Part shown: positions 57,641 through 64,000 of the stretch, piece by piece
Layout: every line of letters starts with the position of its first letter
How positions within the stretch are numbered: position 1 is the first letter of the stretch
Assembly: GCA_947476065.1 (NCBI GenBank)
Contig: CANJPG010000001.1
Span: 33,262 to 97,261, forward strand
Reading direction: 5' to 3'
Source: Fidelibacterota bacterium
GTDB taxonomy: Bacteria; Pseudomonadota; Alphaproteobacteria; Rhodospirillales; Rhodospirillaceae
Length of the DNA: 64,000 nucleotides
Program-made: the position numbers and the translations under genes
The notes under the pieces: generated by a model
What the model was told of the DNA's origin: nothing
Database searches by the model: none
Seen by the model: only the letters and a program-made list of their open reading frames with translations

Positions 57641-59695
57641 TTATGGCGCCAGCGTGCAGGTCTCGGTCATGTCGGTGATGAGGCGCGCTGCCTTATTGTT
57701 CAGAAGATGCTGCATGTAGCCCGTAAACCCACTCTCGGCCTTGATGATGTAATGATAGGCGCTGGGGATGATGCCGGCGGCATTCTCCATCGCACCGACA
57801 GTCAGTATCTGCTGGGAATTGGCGGCCAGCGTCGCGCGGTATGTGCCGAGCCGCGTGCCGGTCTGGGCGTCGAATATCCCGAAAGTCGGCGAGGCCGTAC
57901 CCGCCGACGTATTGTGCAGCACAACGCCCGAAGGATAACCGCCGTCCATCAGCGACGAGTGGACGTTGATCAGAGTATTTGTGCTGCGTTCCTGCGTGTC
58001 GCAGGTGCTGAGGTTGGTCAGGGTGTTGTCGATTTTGCGCCAGAGCACGTTCTGGAAACTGCCGGCGAAGGTTGGCCGTACCGACAGTGAATAGATCAAG
58101 GGCTTGGCGAAGGTGGCGTTGGCATTGTCCTCGATTTCCCTGATTGAGAACTGCTGGGAACTTCCGGCGGCCAGCGCCGGGCTGCGCCAGGTGCCGAGCA
58201 AGGCGCCGGTGGCGTAGTCGGCCAGCGTGACGTCGACGGTACCGGGCATGCCGCCCGCATTGTAGAACCGCAAGTACGACATCATCTCGGCCTGGGTTTC
58301 GCTGAAGACGCTCGCCACGCGCAGGCCCGACGACGAACTGGCGATGCTTTCCTTGCCCGGAACCCAGCTGACCCAGCTGCTAATCAGGGCCTGGTTCCAG
58401 GAATCGTACCAGGGACCGCCGGCGCTATCATTGAGATCGTTGCCGTAAGACAGTGATCCAACGAGGTAACTCTGGCCGGTGCTGGCATCGGTATAAATGA
58501 ACGCGCCGCCGGAGTTTCCGCCCGAGGCATCGGCGGCGAATTCGCGGATATGCTGGTAGCGGTAGGACGAGGCGGAGCGGCTGCTCTCGGGCGCGTCGTC
58601 AACCCACTGGCCATAGGCGCCCAGCGAACTAACCACGGCCGGGTAGCCGGCGCTGGTGACGCTGCCGGTGCTGCCGTACAGCACGGGCATAAAAGTGCTC
58701 GTGTGTGTGAAGGGCGTACGGAATTCGATCGCCGCGTAGTCGTAGCGGTAATCGGTGATCGGATAGGAATCGTTGCCCGAAATCTGCGTCCACTGCGCGG
58801 TGGTCTGCACGGAGGCGATGTCGCTTTTGGTCCCGTAAGGCTGGATAGCACGGCCGTCGCCCAACGCGGCCTGACGCTGTCCCGGCGCCAGGCGGCCCGA
58901 GGCGATGTAGCCGCCGCGCGTATTGTTGTGCACGCAGTGGCCGGCGGTCAGCGCCACATAGGGACTGACCAGCGTTGCGCTGCATCTGAAACTGCCGCCA
59001 GCAGGGTAAGTGGACGTGAAATAAGCCAGCGTGTTCCAGGGATAGCTCTGCGTGTCCAGATTTGGCACGCGGTCTTCGATGCCGGCTGTGGCGGGTGCGG
59101 CGCTCGATGTTGCGGAGGCGGCAGGCGCGATTTTCGTCACACTCGATGGGACAACGTTTTCGCTGCCGTCGAAGTTCTTGGCGGCCGGGATCGGCGGCTG
59201 TTCGGTGTCCGGCGCCGTGCTTTGGCGCAGCGACTGCGTTGTGGCCGTTGGTTCACGCAGGCTTTTCAGCGGTTCGGCCTGGACATTATCGGGTTCGACC
59301 GACTCTTCGCCCGCTGGGGCCGCCAGCGCGCGCTTGAGGTTGGCCGCGGCCTCCGGCGTCAGCGCCCCCACGGCAAGGGAGGAGGTGAGGAAAGCCTTTG
59401 CCTCGTCGGCAGACAATTGCTGCGTATTGGGGCGCACGATGCCGATGCAGACGAGGCGCTGCTGGTCGCCGGACTGCACGAAACTCTCGAACCACTCGTG
59501 ATACTGACCGCGAATCACCTGGCCGATGTGCCTGGTGCTCGCGGCATTGGCCGCGCTGGCGCAATTGTACGACGACATGTCCGGCAGATGCGGCGCAGCG
59601 CCCTGAGCGAAAGCCGCGTGTGAGGTGAAAATCAGCGCAAGAAAGAGCGGCCCGCTGACGCGCAGACGCGCGTCATCACGATACTTAGCGTACAT
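57641..59695 (-). CDS. Secreted V8-like (trypsin-fold) serine protease, paralog B
   Basis: A 684-residue exported protein parallel to paralog A throughout: signal peptide ending in SHAAFAQG, N-terminal module (RHIGQVIRGQYHEWFESF, DQQRLVCIGIVRP), linker, protease and beta-rich C-terminal region (GTVDVTLADYATG, FQNVLWRKIDNTLTNLSTCD, NVHSSL). The triad is His253 (ALTAGHC), Asp319 (YRYDYAAIEF) and Ser395 (SGGNSGGAF); the residue before Ser-Gly-Gly is Asn here and Asp in A, and Ala replaces the following Pro, so specificity may differ. It ends 118 bp before paralog A starts. No partner or inhibitor gene is recognisable. Confidence 0.85.
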   Translation of the reverse strand: MYAKYRDDARLRVSGPLFLALIFTSHAAFAQGAAPHLPDMSSYNCASAANAASTRHIGQVIRGQYHEWFESFVQSGDQQRLVCIGIVRPNTQQLSADEAKAFLTSSLAVGALTPEAAANLKRALAAPAGEESVEPDNVQAEPLKSLREPTATTQSLRQSTAPDTEQPPIPAAKNFDGSENVVPSSVTKIAPAASATSSAAPATAGIEDRVPNLDTQSYPWNTLAYFTSTYPAGGSFRCSATLVSPYVALTAGHCVHNNTRGGYIASGRLAPGQRQAALGDGRAIQPYGTKSDIASVQTTAQWTQISGNDSYPITDYRYDYAAIEFRTPFTHTSTFMPVLYGSTGSVTSAGYPAVVSSLGAYGQWVDDAPESSRSASSYRYQHIREFAADASGGNSGGAFIYTDASTGQSYLVGSLSYGNDLNDSAGGPWYDSWNQALISSWVSWVPGKESIASSSSGLRVASVFSETQAEMMSYLRFYNAGGMPGTVDVTLADYATGALLGTWRSPALAAGSSQQFSIREIEDNANATFAKPLIYSLSVRPTFAGSFQNVLWRKIDNTLTNLSTCDTQERSTNTLINVHSSLMDGGYPSGVVLHNTSAGTASPTFGIFDAQTGTRLGTYRATLAANSQQILTVGAMENAAGIIPSAYHYIIKAESGFTGYMQHLLNNKAARLITDMTETCTLAP

Positions 59696-60087
59696 TGATA
59701 GGTCCCCAGTTTGTTCTTCCCGTCAAACGGCCCCGGGAAGTAGCTTTAACTAAGACGACGCCCGAACTTGCGCTCCACACAAACGCGCGGTCACTTCGAA
59801 GGCTGCTTGCAAACGGTGTTCATATTCAGGCGGCCCCATGGACGTGCGATGACTCCGTCGCAGGCCTTGGCAATGCCAGCCATATTTGAGGGCGTACCCA
59901 TCCGAGAGCGGTACAATGACGAGGGGCGGGAAGGCCGCTCGCAATGATCAGTACCGCGCACGCAAAAAAGGGAAGGACGCATGGCCCTTAAAAAACTCCG
60001 TCGGCAAATCCTTCCCGCGCTGACTATACGCAAGAGCTTCGACGGATATAGGAAAGGTTCCCGCTTATGTGAGCGTCTAACAGGATT
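59696..60087. other. 392-bp region between paralog B and mrp with a probable protease-gene remnant
   Basis: The 59980-60031 segment matches the leader of paralog A, and the weak similarity continues past the ATG (M-x-P-S-x-F) for a few codons before it is lost. No long frame continues. This looks like the decayed 5' end of a third protease copy, or a repositioned leader of paralog B. The rest shows nothing recognisable. Confidence 0.45.
59980..60031 (-). repeat. Upstream element shared by the protease locus, copy 2
   Basis: It carries the same order of blocks as copy 1 (CTATA, GGGAAGGAT, GACGGAGTTT, GGGCCATG on the minus strand). It lies about 285 bp before the start of paralog B and has no long ORF after its ATG. 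Confidence 0.55.
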
Positions 60088-61188
60088 TTAAGCAGAACTG
60101 CCCATGGAGATTGTGGGGGCTTTTTTTTGCACGCCGATTAGCTTATCCCAGACGCGCCTTGCGATGGTCATGTAGACCTGAGCGTGTGGACCATCGGGCT
60201 CGGCGACGGTGATTGGCGTGCCGCCGTCAGAGGTGAGTCGAATCTTCAGATCGAGCGGCACTTCACCCAAAAAGTCCGCATGGAGCTCGTCGGCGGTGCG
60301 GTGTGCGCCGCCGTGATCAAAGATGTCGTCACGGTTGCCGCATTTCGGGCAGACGTAGTAGCTCATGTTTTCAATGATGCCGAGGATCGGCACTTCGACC
60401 TTGCGGAACATGTTGAGGCCCTTGCGGGCATCAAGCAGGGCAATGTCCTGCGGCGTCGAGACGATGATGGCGCCGGCCAGCGGCGCGCGCTGGGACATGG
60501 TGAGTTGCGTATCGCCGGTGCCGGGCGGCATATCCACCACCATCACATCCAGCTCGCCCCACTCAACATCGCGCAGCATCTGCTCAAGGGCACCCATGAC
60601 CATCGGGCCGCGCCAGACGATGGGGTTGTCCTCGGCGATCATGAAGCCGATCGACATCACTTTGACGCCGTGGTTCTCAAGCGGGAATACACGTTTGCCG
60701 TCGGAGCCGGGTTTCTTGCCCGCAAGGCCCAGCATGCGCGGTTGAGACGGTCCGAAGATGTCGGCGTCGAACATCGCCACTTTTTTGCCGAGCCGCGCAA
60801 AGGCAACGGCGAGATTGGCCGCAGTGGTCGACTTGCCGACGCCGCCTTTGCCCGAGGCGACGGCGACGATGAACTTCACGCCCGGCAGTTCGATGCGCTC
60901 GCGCCCGCCTTTGGCGGCCGGCTGCGGCGCAGCCTTGGGCGCCGCGGCGGTCAGAACAGCGGTTACCGTCAGCACGCCAGGCAGGACATGGACCGCTTTC
61001 TCGGCGGCGGCGCGCACGGGCTCCAGCTTAGGCCCCAGCGCAGGCGGCACTTCCAAGGTGAAGGTGACGTGGCCGTCCCTTATCAGAATGTCGTTCACCC
61101 AGCCGCGCGCAACGACGTCGATGCCCCCGGTTCCGGAGTCCACGGTTTTGAGGGCATCAATGATCTGGGTCTGGGTGATATCAGGCAT
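60088..61188 (-). CDS. mrp: Iron-sulfur cluster carrier protein Mrp/ApbC
   Basis: A 366-residue P-loop ATPase of the Mrp/NBP35 family that carries Fe-S clusters to apoproteins. An N-terminal MIP18/DUF59 domain (about residues 5-80) is followed by deviant Walker A SGKGGVGKST at 112-121, VAMFDADIFGPSQPRMLG, VVDMPPGTGDTQLT, and the cluster-binding CPKCG near the NMSYYVCPKCGNRDDIF segment. A Pro/Ala linker joins the domains. It is divergent from hflK. It might supply clusters to enzymes such as the class I fumarase, but that is only a possibility. Confidence 0.95.
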   Translation of the reverse strand: MPDITQTQIIDALKTVDSGTGGIDVVARGWVNDILIRDGHVTFTLEVPPALGPKLEPVRAAAEKAVHVLPGVLTVTAVLTAAAPKAAPQPAAKGGRERIELPGVKFIVAVASGKGGVGKSTTAANLAVAFARLGKKVAMFDADIFGPSQPRMLGLAGKKPGSDGKRVFPLENHGVKVMSIGFMIAEDNPIVWRGPMVMGALEQMLRDVEWGELDVMVVDMPPGTGDTQLTMSQRAPLAGAIIVSTPQDIALLDARKGLNMFRKVEVPILGIIENMSYYVCPKCGNRDDIFDHGGAHRTADELHADFLGEVPLDLKIRLTSDGGTPITVAEPDGPHAQVYMTIARRVWDKLIGVQKKAPTISMGSSA

Positions 61189-61363
61189 GTGAATGGTTTG
61201 GCTTGAAAATGCTTATGCAGTACCAACATAAGCGATGAATGGGCACACGGTGTGGGGCCTTTGCGACCATGCTGCGGCTACATTGCGACACAGGCGCGGT
61301 TGTCCTATAACCTTAGGCAATCTTTAGATATTACGGCCAGATTTACGGCGAAGGATTAATCCA

Positions 61364-62497
61364 TTGTTTTACAAACAACAAGGCGGAGGCCCGTGGGGCA
61401 GCGGTGGCGGCGGCCCGTGGGGCGGCGGCGGCGGCAACAACCCTTGGGGCGGCCGGGACCGTAGCGGCGGCGGCAATCCCCCGCCAGACCTTGAGGAAAT
61501 GCTGCGCCGGGGCCAGGACCGTCTGCGCCGGATGATGCCGGGTGGCTTCGGCAACCTGCGCGCGCTGTGGCTTCTGGCCGCGGTGGTGTTGTTTTTCTGG
61601 GGCATGAGCGGCTTCTACCGCGTCCAGCCCGACGAGCAGGGCGTCGAGCTCCTGTTCGGCAAATATGTCAAAACCACCCAGCCCGGTTTGAACTACTGGT
61701 TCCCCGCACCCATCGGCGAAAAGATCCGCCCCAAGGTGACGCAAACCAATCAGGTCACTGTTGGGTTCCGCGGGTCGGGCGCCAATATCCGCGAAGTGCC
61801 GCAGGAGAGCCATATCCTCGCCGGCGACCAGAACATCGCCGACATCCAGTTCGTCGTGCAGTGGCGCATCCGCGAGGCCGGCAATTTCCTGTTCAACATG
61901 CGCGACCCTGAGCTGACCGTGAAAGCGGCCGCTGAAAGCGCCCTGCGTGAAGTGGTCGGCCGTAATCCGCTGCAGGCCGTCATGACCAACCAGCGCGACC
62001 TCATCGCCCAGCAGTCGCGTGATCTGCTGCAGACCATCATGGACGGCTACAACGCCGGCGTGACCATCCTCGACCTGCGCATCCAGAAGGCCGATCCGCC
62101 GAAGGAAGTGATCGACGCCTTCAACGACGTGCAGCGCGCCAAACAGGACGAAGAACGCCTGCGCAACGAAGCGCTGGCTTATCGCAACGACATCGTTCCC
62201 CGCGCCAAGGGCGAAGCCGCCCGCATGGTGCAGAACGCTACAGCGGAAAAAGAAAAGCTGGTGAAGGAAGCCGAGGGTCAGGCCGCGCGGTTCACCGCTT
62301 TCTATCAGACCTACGTCGCCAACAAGGACATCACCACGCGCCGCATGTACCTCGAAACCATGCAGGACGTGTTGAGCAAGTCCGAGAAGATCATCATCGA
62401 CCAAAACGGCAAGGGCCAGGGTGTGGTGCCGTACCTGCCGCTACCGGAGCTCGGCAAGAAGGCCACGCCGCCGTCGCCGCAGGGAGCCGCACAATGA
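61364..62497 (+). CDS. hflK: FtsH protease modulator HflK
   Basis: A 377-residue SPFH/band-7 membrane protein. A Gly/Trp/Asn-rich N-terminal tail (about residues 5-45), one membrane helix (about 66-84) and then FYRVQPDEQGVELLFGKYVKTTQPGLNYWFPAPI and the SPFH domain with a coiled coil (AKGEAARMVQNATAEKEKLVKEAEGQAARF). HflK and HflC form a large cage around FtsH in the inner membrane and tune its proteolysis. The start is TTG with AAGGA upstream. It overlaps hflC by 4 bp. Confidence 0.96.
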   Translation: MFYKQQGGGPWGSGGGGPWGGGGGNNPWGGRDRSGGGNPPPDLEEMLRRGQDRLRRMMPGGFGNLRALWLLAAVVLFFWGMSGFYRVQPDEQGVELLFGKYVKTTQPGLNYWFPAPIGEKIRPKVTQTNQVTVGFRGSGANIREVPQESHILAGDQNIADIQFVVQWRIREAGNFLFNMRDPELTVKAAAESALREVVGRNPLQAVMTNQRDLIAQQSRDLLQTIMDGYNAGVTILDLRIQKADPPKEVIDAFNDVQRAKQDEERLRNEALAYRNDIVPRAKGEAARMVQNATAEKEKLVKEAEGQAARFTAFYQTYVANKDITTRRMYLETMQDVLSKSEKIIIDQNGKGQGVVPYLPLPELGKKATPPSPQGAAQ

Positions 62498-63354
62498 GCA
62501 CACGTCTTGTCGCCAGCGTTGTCGCTGCGGTCCTCATCGTGCTCGTCGCTTCCGGCGCGCTGTTTACCGTTCACCAGACCCAGCAGGCGCTGGTGCTGCA
62601 ATTCGGCGAACCCAAGCGCGTGATCGCCCAGCCCGGTCTGCACTTCAAAGTGCCGCTGGTGCAGGATGTCTACTACTACGACTCCCGCATCCTCGATCTC
62701 GATCCGCAAGGCCAGGACATGTCGCTGATCGACCAGCGCCGCATCAACGTCGATTCCTTCGCGCGCTACAAGATCGTTGATCCGCTCAAGTTTTATCAGA
62801 CCGTGCTCACCGAGAGCGCCTTCCGCGACCGTTTTGGCAACATCTTGAACGGCAGCGTGCGTGACGCCTTGGGCCGCACCGACTTGGGCGACATCCTCGG
62901 CGCCAAGCGCCAGGACGTGATGCACGAGATCACCACGGCGGTCAGCCGCCGCGCCGAAGAGTTCGGCATCAAGGTGGTTGAAGTGCGCATCGGCCGCACG
63001 GAACTGACGGCCGACACCACCCAGGCGACCTACAACCGCATGCGGTCCGACCGTATGGCCGAGGCCGCCGACTTCCGCGGCCGGGGCCAGGAGCAGAAGT
63101 CGCGCATCGAAGCCGATGCCGATCGCGAACGCACCATCATCCTTGCCGAAGCCGAAAAGGAGTCGCAGACTCTGATGGGTGAAGGCCAGGCCGACAGCCG
63201 CAAGATCCTCAACAATGCCCAGGGCAAGGATGCCGAGTTTTACAATTTCTTCCGCTCGATGGAGGCTTACCGCGCGGCCCTGGGCGATGGGACCACGATG
63301 GTGCTCTCGCCGGATGCGGAATTCTTTAAATACTTCAATAAGTCGCCGCACTGA
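62494..63354 (+). CDS. hflC: FtsH protease modulator HflC
   Basis: A 286-residue SPFH/band-7 protein with one N-terminal membrane helix (about residues 6-25), then HQTQQALVLQFGEPKRVIAQPGLHFKVPLVQDVYYYDSRILDLDP and MAEAADFRGRGQEQKSRIEADADRERTIILAEAEK. It is the partner of HflK, whose gene it overlaps. The C-terminus ends SPDAEFFKYFNKSPH, usual for the family. It is followed by a strong hairpin and the degP-like gene. Confidence 0.96.
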   Translation: MSTRLVASVVAAVLIVLVASGALFTVHQTQQALVLQFGEPKRVIAQPGLHFKVPLVQDVYYYDSRILDLDPQGQDMSLIDQRRINVDSFARYKIVDPLKFYQTVLTESAFRDRFGNILNGSVRDALGRTDLGDILGAKRQDVMHEITTAVSRRAEEFGIKVVEVRIGRTELTADTTQATYNRMRSDRMAEAADFRGRGQEQKSRIEADADRERTIILAEAEKESQTLMGEGQADSRKILNNAQGKDAEFYNFFRSMEAYRAALGDGTTMVLSPDAEFFKYFNKSPH

Positions 63355-63355
63355 C

Positions 63356-63388
63356 CGCCGCCAGCGGGCCTTATAGCCCGCCGGCGGC
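63356..63388. terminator. Hairpin after hflC
   Basis: GCCGCC-AGCGGGC and GCCCG-CCGGCGGC arms flank CTTATA directly past the hflC stop. There is no T run. A second, weaker inverted repeat (GCGGC..GGCC / GGCC..CCGCT, about 63410-63441) follows. Either partial termination or an RNA-stabilising structure between hflC and degP is possible. Confidence 0.45.
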
Positions 63389-63529
63389 TACAGCCTGAAC
63401 GCGTACCGATAGCGGCGCGGCCAACCTATAGGCCGGTCCGCTAAAACAATGGCCATCCGCCGAGGCCGTTCTTGCTGCCATGGCGGCTTTCCGGCACCAT
63501 CGGGACACGCATCATCAGGAGAGCCCGCC

Positions 63530-64000
63530 TTGAAGTCATTCCTCCGGTTCGCCGTCACGGCCGCTGTTGCCGTTTTTATGTTGCCGGCACTGCCCGCGGG
63601 TGCGCGCAACGCCCCTGACAGCTTCGCCGACCTGGCCGAACGCCTGAGCCCGGCAGTGGTCAACATCTCCACCAGCCAGGTGGTCGAACGCAAACGCAAC
63701 GGAGACGACATTCCGTGGGATGAGTTTTTCCCCGACCAGTTCCAGAACCGCAAAGGCGGCAATGAAGCCCCGCCCGAAGGCGGCGCCAAGCCGCCAAAGC
63801 AACGCCAGACCTCGCTCGGCTCGGGCTTCATCATCGACAAGGCCGGCTACATCGTCACCAACAACCACGTCATTGAAGACGCCGACCAGATCTCGGTGAT
63901 CCTCGAAGACGACACGGTTCTCGAAGCCAAGCTCATCGGCCGCGACGAGAAGGTTGACATCGCGCTGCTGAAGGTCGAAGCGAAGAAAGACCTGCCGACC
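63530..64000 (+). CDS. degP: Periplasmic serine protease DegP/HtrA family, N-terminal part (cut by window end)
   Basis: The first 157 codons of an HtrA protease. The start is TTG with AGGAG 8 bases upstream. The signal peptide (FLRFAVTAAVAVFMLPALPAGA) precedes DSFADLAERLSPAVVNISTSQ, a charged Q-linker-like loop, and the protease domain LGSGFIIDKAGYIVTNNHVIEDA with catalytic His113 and KVDIALLKVE with Asp143. The serine and PDZ domains lie beyond the window. Position after hflKC is the conserved alphaproteobacterial order, linking membrane and periplasmic protein quality control. Confidence 0.95.
   Translation, partial: MKSFLRFAVTAAVAVFMLPALPAGARNAPDSFADLAERLSPAVVNISTSQVVERKRNGDDIPWDEFFPDQFQNRKGGNEAPPEGGAKPPKQRQTSLGSGFIIDKAGYIVTNNHVIEDADQISVILEDDTVLEAKLIGRDEKVDIALLKVEAKKDLPT

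Noticed and set aside
59791..60033. 80-codon minus-strand frame upstream of the proteases
   Set aside because: It runs through the degenerate leader copy; resemblance to the protease N-terminus lasts only a few codons, so it is treated as a remnant.

Overview
The window is a stretch of GC-rich chromosome from an alphaproteobacterium. The evidence is a circularly permuted, two-piece tmRNA gene, alpha-type SspB, meso-DAP-type MurE, a long FtsZ with a Pro/Ala-rich linker, and the gene orders amidase-rnpB-mraZ-dcw and thyA-folA-hflKC-degP. I cannot assign a genus from sequence alone. No prophage, transposase, CRISPR array or ordinary tRNA is visible.

Layout. Positions 1-14200 are a mosaic of short operons: the 3' end of ettA, an alpha/beta hydrolase, mlaA-mlaC (lipid asymmetry), metF-uvrD, prmA, pepP, a GIY-YIG/GNAT pair, a PAS protein, a DUF2177 membrane protein, a PadR operon with a clear palindromic operator, and a VOC protein. 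Several intergenic regions here carry small palindromic repeats.

Positions 14431-40686 on the minus strand form one very compact division and cell-wall (dcw) supercluster. In transcription order it is mraZ, rsmH, ftsL, ftsI, murE, murF, mraY, murD, ftsW, murG, murC, murB, ddlB, ftsQ, ftsA, ftsZ. A strong terminator and an enoyl-CoA hydratase follow, and then lpxC, bamD, recN and ligA. Many junctions are 1-14 bp overlaps. The mraZ leader carries a 10-bp-periodic TGG(G) array that matches the known MraZ operator and overlaps a sigma70-like promoter. Upstream lie rnpB and an amidase.

Positions 42291-53014 hold an RpoH-family sigma factor, an acyl-CoA dehydrogenase, a large AsmA-family protein, a ribbon-helix-helix protein, both fumarase classes (fumC and class I fumA) around a small hydrolase, and sspB. 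Immediately upstream of sspB is the two-piece tmRNA gene, in which the acceptor piece, spacer, coding piece and degradation tag can all be read. Tag and tag-adaptor are therefore neighbours.

Positions 53531-64000 carry thyA, folA, two tandem paralogous secreted V8-like serine proteases with unfamiliar N- and C-terminal regions, mrp, hflK-hflC and the start of a DegP/HtrA protease. The V8-like pair and mrp sit inside what is commonly a continuous thyA-folA-hflKC-degP order. A similar upstream element occurs twice around the protease pair, which suggests a decayed third copy.

No obviously new multi-gene system is present. The items most worth following are the tmRNA locus, the MraZ and PadR operators, small ORFs packed exactly against ftsZ and lpxC, paired hairpins downstream of uvrD, and the duplicated proteases.
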